Assembly: GCA_004552115.1 (NCBI GenBank)
Contig: SFPH01000055.1
Location: forward strand, 1 to 6,941
DNA: 6,941 nucleotides
DNA from: Bacteroidales bacterium
GTDB lineage: Bacteria; Bacteroidota; Bacteroidia; Bacteroidales; UBA932
Direction: 5' to 3'
Part shown: positions 1 through 6,917 of the stretch, one piece after another
Numbering within the stretch: the first letter of the stretch is position 1
Layout of the letters: every line of letters begins with the position of its first letter
Program-made: the position numbers and the translations under genes
The notes under the pieces: generated by a model
What the model saw: only the letters and a program-made list of their open reading frames with translations
Told to the model about the DNA's origin: nothing
Databases searched by the model: none

Positions 1-2
1 TC

Positions 3-1520
3 CATGAGCTCCCAACCGAGCCTTTCAGCGGAATCGAGCAGCTGGACTGGAGCCCTGACGGAAGGTTCATCGCATATTCCTGCCGCAAGAAAACGGGCAG
101 GCAGTACGCTTTCAGCACGGACACGGAAATATACATCTACAATGTCGGAAGCGGGGAATGCAAGGTCATCCCGATGGGCGGAGGCTATGACACCGACCCT
201 GTCTGGAGTCCGGACGGAAGCCGCATAGCATGGATCAGCATGGAAAGGGACGGCTATGAGGCCGACAAGACCAGGCTGATGGTGGCCGATTTGAACTATG
301 TCAATGATGGCATGCCGGAAATCCTGAACATCCGAGACCTCACGGCTGACTTCAAGTACAATGCGGCAGGCCCCGTATGGAGCCCCGACGGGAAATGGAT
401 TTACTTCAATGCCCTCTCGGAGGGTCTCCAGGCCATTTACAAGACTGACGGAAAGGATATTGTACGCATTACAGGGGAAGACATGTGGTACGACTTCAAT
501 TCTCCATTCGCCATTGTCGGAACAGACGGAGGAACTGAGCTTCTGGCCAGCTGGTGCAGCATGGACTTCCCGAACGAGCTGGTAAGAATAAGGGAAAATG
601 ACGGCAGCTGCGAGTCCATCACGACAGAGAATGACCACATCCTCTCACAGGTCGCACCTCATAAGACAGAGGCCAGGATGGTCAGGACTGTGGATGGAAA
701 GGATATGCTGACCTGGGTGGTTTATCCGCCTGAATTCGACTCCACGAAGGTCTATCCTTCAATCCTGATCTGCCTCGGTGGTCCTCAGGGTACCCTGAGC
801 CAGGGATGGTCCTACAGATGGAACTACAGGCTGATGTCCGCACAGGGCTATGTGGTCGTTCTCCCCAACAGACGCGGAACCACGGCATTCGGCCAGGAAT
901 GGACAGAGCAGATTTCCGGAGACTATCCGGGCCTGAACATGCAGGACTATCTGGCAGCGGCCAGGGAGCTCAAGGCTGAACCTTACATCGGCAAGATGGC
1001 TGCCTGCGGGGCCAGCTACGGCGGCTATTCGGTCTACTATCTCGCCGGCATCCACCAGGATGTTTTCGACTGCTTCATTGCGCACGCAGGCATCTTCGAC
1101 GAGGAGTACATGTATTATGAGACGGAGGAGATGTGGTTCCCGAACTGGGACAACGGCGGACTAGAGGAGTACTCCTATACTCCCGGACAGACGGGTCCTG
1201 CAGGAGACGGCAAGACCTTCGGAGGAATCAGGCAGGGCGGCTCTCCATGGAGCGATAATCCGAAAGCCAGGAGACATTATGCCAACTCCCCTGCCGCAAG
1301 GGTGACAGAATGGCATACCCCTATTCTCTGCATTCACGGTGCAATGGATTTCCGCATCCCTTACGACCAGGGAATGGCTGCTTTCAATGCTGCCAGAATG
1401 ATGGGAGTCCCTTCCCGCCTGATTGTGTTCCCGGATGAGAATCACTGGATCCTGAAGCCGCAGAATGCTCTCTACTGGCACAGGGAGTACTTCAGCTGGC
1501 TGGACCAGTGGTGCAGATAA
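3..1520 (+). CDS. S9 family serine peptidase (DPP5/acylaminoacyl-peptidase-like), 5' end outside window
   Basis: This is a serine exopeptidase of the prolyl-oligopeptidase clan, which usually releases dipeptides or acyl-amino acids from oligopeptides in the periplasm. The frame is open to the left edge, so 505 residues are visible and the start, any signal peptide and the first propeller blades are missing. Three WSPDG blade motifs (visible residues about 16, 68 and 126) mark the end of a beta-propeller. The alpha/beta-hydrolase domain follows from about residue 215, with a GGPQG oxyanion-type motif, an NRRGT segment and the nucleophile motif GASYGGY. The catalytic triad is complete: Ser codon 1014-1016, Asp 1347-1349 in HGAMDFR, His 1443-1445 in DENHW. 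The Ser-Asp spacing is 111 residues, longer than the roughly 80-85 I recall for DPP IV and DPP5, because of a Gly-rich insert before the Asp. The motif around GGPQG has Leu in place of the His of the usual HGGP. The exact substrate class (DPP IV, DPP5 or acylaminoacyl) is inferred. It converges on the AraC gene. Confidence 0.93.
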   Translation, partial: HELPTEPFSGIEQLDWSPDGRFIAYSCRKKTGRQYAFSTDTEIYIYNVGSGECKVIPMGGGYDTDPVWSPDGSRIAWISMERDGYEADKTRLMVADLNYVNDGMPEILNIRDLTADFKYNAAGPVWSPDGKWIYFNALSEGLQAIYKTDGKDIVRITGEDMWYDFNSPFAIVGTDGGTELLASWCSMDFPNELVRIRENDGSCESITTENDHILSQVAPHKTEARMVRTVDGKDMLTWVVYPPEFDSTKVYPSILICLGGPQGTLSQGWSYRWNYRLMSAQGYVVVLPNRRGTTAFGQEWTEQISGDYPGLNMQDYLAAARELKAEPYIGKMAACGASYGGYSVYYLAGIHQDVFDCFIAHAGIFDEEYMYYETEEMWFPNWDNGGLEEYSYTPGQTGPAGDGKTFGGIRQGGSPWSDNPKARRHYANSPAARVTEWHTPILCIHGAMDFRIPYDQGMAAFNAARMMGVPSRLIVFPDENHWILKPQNALYWHREYFSWLDQWCR

Positions 1521-1525
1521 ACGGA

Positions 1526-1540
1526 TTTCCGGAGCGGAAA
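1526..1540. terminator. Small dyad between convergent genes, possible weak terminator
   Basis: A perfect 6-bp stem, TTTCCG/CGGAAA with loop GAG, sits in the 28-base gap between the peptidase stop and the AraC stop. Its position suits a shared terminator of two convergent genes. Neither strand has a proper T-tract after the stem, so it may be only a weak terminator or a chance dyad. Confidence 0.3.
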
Positions 1541-1548
1541 AGATAACT

Positions 1549-2385
1549 CTACAGCGGCTGTCTCAACGACTTTCTGTATTCTGTCGGGGACTGGCCGCTG
1601 TACTGTTTGAAGTAACGCCCGAAGAAGGACTGGTTCGGAAAGCCCAGTCTGTATGCCACGTCCTTTATGCTGTTGTCGGGATTGTCCAGAAGTCGTTTGG
1701 CATCGTCTATTGTCACTATGGTGATCCACTGCAGGGCGGAGCGCCCCGTCTTCTCCTTTATTATGGAAGAGAAGTATCTCGGACTCAGGCATTGGGCATC
1801 AGCATAATGGGAGACTTCCCTGCTCCTCGGCTTCTCGGAATGGAGAGCCTGCATGAAATTCCTGAAGACGATGTCATTCCTGTCCTGATTCATAGGGCTG
1901 GCGGGAGTGGCGGAAAAATATTCGTGCATTATCTGATAGCACAGCGCCATTGCCAGAGAACTCACCATCCTGCTCATCACGGGATCGGAAATCATGTCCT
2001 CTCTCCTGCGGATTGCAGTTATCATCTCCTCCACGGACTCCCGTCCCTCAGGAGATAGGGCAACGCAGGGATTGTCCTTGACATAGAGATAGTTGTAAGT
2101 GCTGGCCACAACCCTCAGCGACGAATACACGAAGGAAAAGTCCGCCGTCCCTATCACCCCTGAAAGGTCGGGAGAAATCCGGTGGACATACATCTCGCTC
2201 ATCGGCAGATAAACGAAGATGCAGTTTTCCCTGACGAGGAAGGTCTTTCCGTCCACAACTATCTCAAGTTCCCCTTTCCGACAGAAAAAGAATCCGTTCT
2301 TGTCAACCTTGATGATTCTGCCCCTGTGCTGCATTGACTCCGCAGTGACATCGTACAAGCCCATTTCATAAGTTGAGGTATCCAT
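1549..2385 (-). CDS. AraC/XylS-family transcriptional regulator
   Basis: This is a 278-residue DNA-binding regulator, a usual length for AraC proteins with an N-terminal sensing domain. Residues about 15-90 are rich in beta strand and look like a cupin-type effector/dimerisation domain (for example GELEIVVDGKTFLV at 38-51). The C-terminal 90 residues carry the two helix-turn-helix motifs of the family: the first at about 187-212 (SPRYFSSIIKEKTG at its end), the second at about 239-263 (IKDVAYRLGF, then SFFGRYFKQYSGQSPTEYR). The ATG at 2385 is preceded by an A/T-rich leader without a Shine-Dalgarno site; a second ATG at codon 8 is a possible alternative start. The gene is divergent from the efflux operon across a shared 226-base region, so control of that operon, and perhaps of itself, is the natural inference. 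The effector is unknown. No membrane segment or receiver domain is seen. Confidence 0.95.
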   Translation of the reverse strand: MDTSTYEMGLYDVTAESMQHRGRIIKVDKNGFFFCRKGELEIVVDGKTFLVRENCIFVYLPMSEMYVHRISPDLSGVIGTADFSFVYSSLRVVASTYNYLYVKDNPCVALSPEGRESVEEMITAIRRREDMISDPVMSRMVSSLAMALCYQIMHEYFSATPASPMNQDRNDIVFRNFMQALHSEKPRSREVSHYADAQCLSPRYFSSIIKEKTGRSALQWITIVTIDDAKRLLDNPDNSIKDVAYRLGFPNQSFFGRYFKQYSGQSPTEYRKSLRQPL

Positions 2386-2423
2386 AGCTGATTTTGAATT
2401 GATGATTGCTGGCTTTTATTTCA

Positions 2424-2456
2424 CAAACTGGGCCAAAATAGCGAATATTTGACAAA
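2424..2456 (-). promoter_or_regulatory. Candidate Bacteroidota-type promoter for the AraC gene
   Basis: Read on the minus strand, TTTG (2453-2456) is followed after 21 bases by CCAGTTTG (2424-2431). This resembles the Bacteroidota -33 TTTG and -7 TAnnTTTG layout, but the first two bases of the -7 box do not match. It would give a leader of about 30 bases. This is pattern matching only. Confidence 0.25.
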
Positions 2457-2560
2457 CTCACGGCTCCTTATGCGCTTAAAAACGGCAATCTTCAGGTAAA
2501 ATCATACAAATAGAACAATATTACATCATTATATACATCCTGCACCTTCATTATTGCCCC

Positions 2561-2568
2561 CATTTTTG
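2561..2568 (+). promoter_or_regulatory. Candidate -7 box for the efflux operon
   Basis: CATTTTTG matches the Bacteroidota -7 consensus TAnnTTTG at all but the first base and lies 43 bases before the adaptor ATG. No good -33 TTTG is seen at the expected distance upstream, which could suit a promoter that needs an activator such as an AraC protein, or could mean this is not the promoter. Confidence 0.25.
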
Positions 2569-2571
2569 CAG

Positions 2572-2591
2572 TACTGACTGTCCGGTTAGTA
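2572..2591. promoter_or_regulatory. Imperfect inverted repeat, possible operator
   Basis: TACTGAC (2572-2578) and GTTAGTA (2585-2591) form 7-base arms with one mismatch around a 6-base centre, TGTCCG. The dyad lies just after the candidate -7 box and about 20 bases before the adaptor ATG, a place where a bound protein would block transcription or where a short hairpin would form in the leader. It may also be chance. Confidence 0.25.
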
Positions 2592-2611
2592 ATCTGAAAA
2601 AAATTGTAAAC

Positions 2612-3703
2612 ATGAAAAGTAAGGAACTTATATCAGGCATTCTGAAGGCGGCAATGATGACTTCGGCGCTTTGCGCAGCCCTCTGCCTGACACAGTCCTG
2701 CAAAGATGCAAAGAAGGTGCAGGAAAAGACTGCCGTGGTGAAGATTGACACGGTCAGGGCCTACGGGCATGCCGTAAGACTCGAATTTCCGGGGAAGGTG
2801 ACAGCTGCCCGGGAGACCAATCTTGCCTTCCAGGTAGCCGGAAAGCTCAGGAAAATCCACGGAGACGCTGGAACGTTCATCAGGAAGGGCCAGGTCATCG
2901 CCGAACTTGACGACAGGGACTACAAGCTGCAGCTCAACGCCGCCGAGGCCGAATACAACAGCATCAAGGCAGAGGCCGAGAGGGTTTTCGCCCTCTACAG
3001 GGACAGCGCCACGACAGCATCCAACTACGACAAGGCCCGCTACGGCCTGGAACAGATCTCGGCCAAATACGAGAACTGCAGGAACCAGCTGGCCGACACG
3101 AAACTGACTGCCCCGTTCGACGGATATCTCCAGAAGACATATTTCGATGCTCCGGCAATCATAGGGGCCGGAATGCCTGTGGTATGTTTCATCTCATCCG
3201 GAAATCCTGAGGTCGAAATCAACATTCCGGGCTCCGAGTATTCACAATTCAGGAAATACCGTGATTTCCAGGCTGCTTTTGACTTCATCCAGGAAAAGAC
3301 AATGCCTCTGACTCTCCTCAACATCAGTCCGAAGGCCAATGCAAACCAGTTGTACACAGTCAGATTTGCCATCACAGGCAACGCCGGGGACATTGCCCCG
3401 GGAATGAACACTATGGTTAGCATGGACTGCAATGCTGAAAGCGGCGGAAGATGCTCGATACCTTCTTCCGCATTGTTCAGCAAGGATGGCAGAAGTCTCG
3501 TATGGATTCTGGGAAGCGGCAATACCGTATTCGCCAGGGAGGTAAGTATTGAAAGTCTCCGTTCTGACGGCGAGGCTGTGATTTCCGGCGGGCTGGAGCC
3601 CGGAGAGATCATCGTGATCTCCGGCGTTCACAAGATAGCAGAGGGAGAGAAAGTCAAGATTCTGCCAAAGGCATCGGCAACTAATGCAGGAGGCTTGTTA
3701 TGA
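2612..3703 (+). CDS. RND efflux periplasmic adaptor subunit (membrane fusion protein), lipoprotein
   Basis: This 363-residue protein would link an inner-membrane RND permease to an outer-membrane channel. The N-terminus has a basic start, a hydrophobic stretch and a lipobox-like LTQSC with Cys30, so it is probably lipid-anchored in the inner membrane and periplasmic. A barrel-sandwich (lipoyl-like) half lies at about 45-100 (FQVAGKLRKI, then GTFIRKGQVIAELDDRDY). A short alpha-hairpin spans about 103-158 and the second lipoyl half begins at TKLTAPFDGYL (163-173). A beta-barrel and a membrane-proximal domain fill about 198-355. The length and single short hairpin fit AcrA/MexA-type adaptors. 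The ATG at 2612 follows an A-rich leader without a Shine-Dalgarno site, normal for Bacteroidota. The stop overlaps the permease start by 4 bases (ATGA), so the two are co-transcribed and probably translationally coupled. Substrate cannot be told from sequence. Confidence 0.95.
   Translation: MKSKELISGILKAAMMTSALCAALCLTQSCKDAKKVQEKTAVVKIDTVRAYGHAVRLEFPGKVTAARETNLAFQVAGKLRKIHGDAGTFIRKGQVIAELDDRDYKLQLNAAEAEYNSIKAEAERVFALYRDSATTASNYDKARYGLEQISAKYENCRNQLADTKLTAPFDGYLQKTYFDAPAIIGAGMPVVCFISSGNPEVEINIPGSEYSQFRKYRDFQAAFDFIQEKTMPLTLLNISPKANANQLYTVRFAITGNAGDIAPGMNTMVSMDCNAESGGRCSIPSSALFSKDGRSLVWILGSGNTVFAREVSIESLRSDGEAVISGGLEPGEIIVISGVHKIAEGEKVKILPKASATNAGGLL
3688..3693 (+). promoter_or_regulatory. Shine-Dalgarno site for the RND permease
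   Basis: AGGAGG lies 6 bases before the ATG at 3700, inside the last codons of the adaptor. Bacteroidota seldom use Shine-Dalgarno pairing and the other starts here lack it, so this site may help re-initiation at the 4-base overlap. It also supports 3700 as the start. It could merely reflect the Ala-Gly-Gly codons it encodes. Confidence 0.5.
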
Positions 3704-6540
3704 GTATAGATTTCGGTAACTGGGCTTTCAGGAACAGCAAGCTGATATACTTCCTGATTGCCGTGCTGATTGTGGGCGGCGCCCTGTCGGCATATGACAT
3801 GAGCAAGCTGGAGGATCCGGAGATCAAGGTGAAGATGGCAATGGTCGTCGCCACCTATCCGGGAGCCTCGGCGCACGAAGTGGAGATGGAGGTCTGCGAC
3901 CCGCTGGAAAAGAGCATAATGTCCATCGGAGAAGTTGACAAGGTCCACAGCTATTCATACAACGACTTGGCTCTCATTGAAGTAGCATTGAAGAGCACCA
4001 CTGATGACAATGATGTGGAACAATGCTGGGATCTCCTCAGAAGGAAGGTCGGCGACACCGGGAAAAGCCTTCCTTCCGGCGTGTCGGTAATGGTTCAGGA
4101 CGATTTCGGACTGGTTTACGGAATGATGTTCGCCCTCACCGGGGACGGACTCGGAGAGAATGAGCTTTCCGACTATGCCCGTCTCCTGAAGCGCGAGATC
4201 GGCAACCTCCCGGGCGTGGCCAGGGTCAACATCTACGGAGAAAGGCAGGAATGCATCAACATATGCATAAGGACCGACAGGATGGCCACCCTCGGGGTAG
4301 CACCTGCTGAAATCCTCTCGACCCTGAACGGCCAGAACAACATCTACTATGCTGGATACTACGACAACGGCGACGACCGGATACGGGTGACCGTGAGCGA
4401 CAAGTTCAGGACGGCGGAGCAGATCGGAAATATGGTCATCCAGGGACACGAGGACGACCAGCTGCGGCTCAAGGATATTGCCACAGTGGAGCACGACTGG
4501 GCCGAACCGGTACGCAACTCATTGGAATACAATGGCCAGAGGGCTCTCGGCATTGCAGTGGCGGCAGCCTCCGGATCCGACATTGTAAAGGTAGGCGGAG
4601 AAGTCGAGAAGAAACTGGCGGAACTTGAAGCCGAGAGACTGCCTTCCGGAGTCGAATGCCACAAGATCTTCTACCAGCCGGAGAGAGTGACAAATTCGCT
4701 TCTGACCTTCCTGGTCAACCTGCTGGAGTCGGTTCTCATTGTCGTGGCCATACTTATGGTGTCAATGGGTTTCCGCAGCGGTCTCATCATCGGCATCAGC
4801 CTGATAATGATAGTCATAGGTTCCTTCCTCTTCCTCGGATTGATGGACGGGACAATGCAGAGGGTATCGCTGGCCTCATTCATTTTCGCAATGGGAATGC
4901 TGGTGGACAATGCCATTGTCATAGTGGACGGCATCCTGAAAGACCTGAAGCTCGGAAAGCCGAGACGCGAAGCGATGACTGCCATCGGGAAGAAGACGGC
5001 AATGCCGCTGCTCGGAGCCACATTGATTGCCATCCTGTCATTCCTGCCTATTTTCCTCTCGCCGGATACTGCGGGAGTCTATGTCAGGGATCTGTTCATA
5101 GTGCTGGCCGTATCGCTGCTTCTCAGCTGGATCCTGGCCCTCGTGCACGTACCTCTGATGGCCGATACAATGATGAAAGGCCCTAAGTATGAGAAAGTCG
5201 AGGGAATCAGCGGAGAGGAAGGTCTCTACAACGGATGGATATACCGCGCGCTTCGGAAGTCGCTCGGTTTCGCCCTCAACCACAGAGTCCTGACTATGTG
5301 CATAGCCTTCGCACTTCTCGGACTGACCTGGCTTGGATACGGCAAGATGAAGCAGGGTTTCTTCCCTGACATGGTCTATGACCAGCTCTATATGGAATAC
5401 AAGCTTCCAGAAGGTACCAACTCCACCAGGGTGGCCCAGGACCTGACCGAAATCAGGGAATGGCTGCAGCGCCGGCCTGAGATCGGAGACGTCACGACCT
5501 CCATAGGCGGCACACCGGCCAGGTACAATCTGGTCAGGAGCATTGCCACGCCTTCCCTCTCGTACGGCGAACTCATCATCAATTTCGAGAGCCCGGAGGC
5601 ATTGGAGAACAATATGGACGAAATCCAGAGGGAACTCGAGCAGATGTATCCTGATGCCTACCTCAAGCTGAAGAGGTACAACATCATGTACAAGAAGTAT
5701 CCGATCGAGCTTCTCTTCTCCGGCCCGGACCCGGCAGTGCTTCACGAACTCGCCGATTCCGCAATGAGCATAATGAAGAGCACACCTGAAATATGTCTCG
5801 TCACCACGGACTGGGAGCCTTCGGTACCAGTGTTCGACATAGATTATGACCAGTCTGCGTCGAGAAGGGCCGGTCTGAGCCGCCAGGATGTGTCAATGTC
5901 CCTTCTGAGTGCTGCAGGTGGCATTCCTGTGGGAGCATTCTATGACGGAATACACAAGAACACCATCTACGTGAAGTGTACGGAAGAGGACGGAAGCCAG
6001 GTGGACAATCTTGAGAATGTTCCTCTGTTCCAGATGATTCCGGATATGACCAATGCCCTGACCGAGGAGAATCTGATGAAGCTGAAGACAGGAACTCTGG
6101 ACAAGGGAGCCCTCGTGCAGTCAACTCTCCAGACAACTCCCCTGAAGCAGATAAGCCCCGGAGTCAAGGTGAAATGGGAAGACCCGGTCGTGCCGAGGTT
6201 CAACGGGCAGAGGACACAGAAGATCATGTGCTCCCCTGTTCCGGGAATGGAGACCGAACGTGCCAGGAAACTGATTGCGGACAAGATTGAGTCCATCGAC
6301 CTTCCTGCCGGTTATTCATTGACCTGGGAAGGCGAAAAGGGCGCGAGCGACGAGACTATGAGCAATCTCTTCGCCAATGTGCCGCTGGGCGTTGTCCTCA
6401 TAATCGCAATGCTGATTCTCCTGTTCGGGGATTACCGCAAGCCGGCAATAATCATCTGCTGCGTTCCGCTGCTCGCCATCGGAGTGGTGGCCGCCATGCT
6501 GCTGACAGGCAAGACTTTCACATTCTGCGCAATAGTGGGA

Positions 6541-6551
6541 ATGCTGTGGAC
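6541..6551 (+). other. Deletion/frameshift junction in the RND permease
   Basis: Here the expected run, of the type GML-GLxGMxIKNxIVL-(V/M)DEIG, is reduced to ATG-CT-GTG-GAC. The upstream frame reads Met-Leu-Trp-Thr and the downstream frame reads Val-Asp-Glu-Ile-Gly. About 39 + 1 bases are missing by comparison with the conserved family pattern, as I know it from memory. There is no slippery heptamer, and missing residues cannot be recovered by ribosomal frameshifting. Confidence 0.85.
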
Positions 6552-6809
6552 GAGATCGGAGACCAGATCGCATCCGGGAAAGACCCGGCGGAAGCATTGA
6601 TATCCAGCTCCGAAAGCAGGCTCCGCCCTGTAATGATGGCATCAATGACCACCATCCTCGGAATGATTCCGCTCGTGAACGATGCGATGTTCGGCTCGAT
6701 GGCCGTGACCATAATGGGAGGCCTGCTGTTCAGCACAATCGCCACCCTCTTCTTCGTCCCTCTCCTGTATGCAATGTTCTTCAGGATCAAGACGAAACGA
6801 CAGAAATAA
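6546..6809 (+). pseudogene. 3' remnant of the RND permease (TM11-TM12)
   Basis: This out-of-frame segment encodes the last 87 residues of the permease. It has the cytoplasmic link DEIGDQIASGKDPAEAL, the conserved SRLRPVMMASMTTILGMIPL of TM11, FGSMAVTIMGGLLF, the final TM12 and a basic tail KTKRQK. It opens with a GTG codon only by the accident of the deletion and has no ribosome binding site of its own, so I do not regard it as a separate gene. Its sequence is undamaged, which argues for a recent event. Confidence 0.85.
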
Positions 6810-6815
6810 GCAGGC

Positions 6816-6917
6816 CATCCGTGCAGATGAGTTGAGGCTGACCCAAAAGGTCAGCCTCAACTATCATTGATTTGCTTTCTTTCTGAATATTACACTCCTC
6901 CAGGGCTGGCACGGATG
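6816..6917. repeat. 9-bp inverted repeat flanking the terminator hairpin
   Basis: CATCCGTGC (6816-6824) and its exact reverse complement GCACGGATG (6909-6917) bracket the terminator stem. The spacing between arms is 84 bases. It may be a chance match or the outer stem of a larger fold; no role is known. Confidence 0.4.
6830..6862 (+). terminator. Strong hairpin terminator of the efflux operon
   Basis: A perfect 14-bp stem (left arm 6830-6843, AGTTGAGGCTGACC; right arm 6849-6862) closes a 5-base CAAAA loop 20 bases after the permease stop. A T-rich stretch follows at about 6868-6881 rather than an immediate T-run, so it departs slightly from the textbook intrinsic form. It ends the two-gene operon, so no outer-membrane channel gene follows in the same transcript. 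Confidence 0.75.

Larger units (their letters stand above)
2386..2611. promoter_or_regulatory. Divergent intergenic region between AraC regulator and efflux operon
   Basis: These 226 bases are more A/T-rich than the flanking genes and hold no supportable ORF. They must contain the promoters for both divergent units. Items seen inside are a repeated ACAAACT heptamer (2423-2429 and 2452-2458), a candidate minus-strand promoter, a candidate plus-strand -7 box and a dyad at 2572-2591. These sub-elements are listed separately and are all tentative. Confidence 0.7.
3700..6809 (+). pseudogene. RND efflux permease, frameshifted by a deletion in TM10
   Basis: This is an inner-membrane proton-driven efflux transporter of the AcrB superfamily. 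TM1 lies at about 15-31, followed by the porter-domain motif YPGASAHEVE. TM2-TM6 lie at about 334-490, with GMLVDNAIVIVD in TM4, where D403 and N404 align with D407/D408 of AcrB. TM7 is at about 529-546, the second periplasmic loop follows, and TM8 and TM9 are at about 892-935. The frame is normal up to L949 (6544-6546), then runs 17 aberrant residues to a TGA at 6598-6600. The proper C-terminus continues in another frame from 6546 to the TAA at 6807-6809. Family comparison indicates that about 13 residues of TM10 are missing; restoring 40 bases gives 1049 codons plus stop, a normal RND length. The lost stretch carries the proton-relay lysine, so the product should be inactive even if the frame were bypassed. 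No other lesion is seen. An assembly error is the main alternative. Confidence 0.9.

Noticed and set aside
1465..2058. Plus-strand 197-codon open frame opposite the AraC gene
   Set aside because: It is antisense to the clear AraC gene, overlaps the peptidase end, and its translation has no family features.
3040..3612. Minus-strand 190-codon open frame inside the adaptor
   Set aside because: It lies wholly within the well-supported adaptor gene and shows no recognisable motif.
5038..5745. Minus-strand 235-codon open frame inside the permease
   Set aside because: It is a shadow of the permease's codon pattern; the plus-strand protein there is unmistakably RND.
6535..6605. Programmed ribosomal frameshift joining the two permease frames
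   Set aside because: No slippery heptamer is present, and about 13 conserved residues are absent from the DNA, which frameshifting cannot restore.
6546..6809. An independent small membrane protein starting at the GTG at 6546
   Set aside because: It is plainly the C-terminal end of the RND permease in a shifted frame; there is no ribosome binding site and the GTG lies on the deletion junction.
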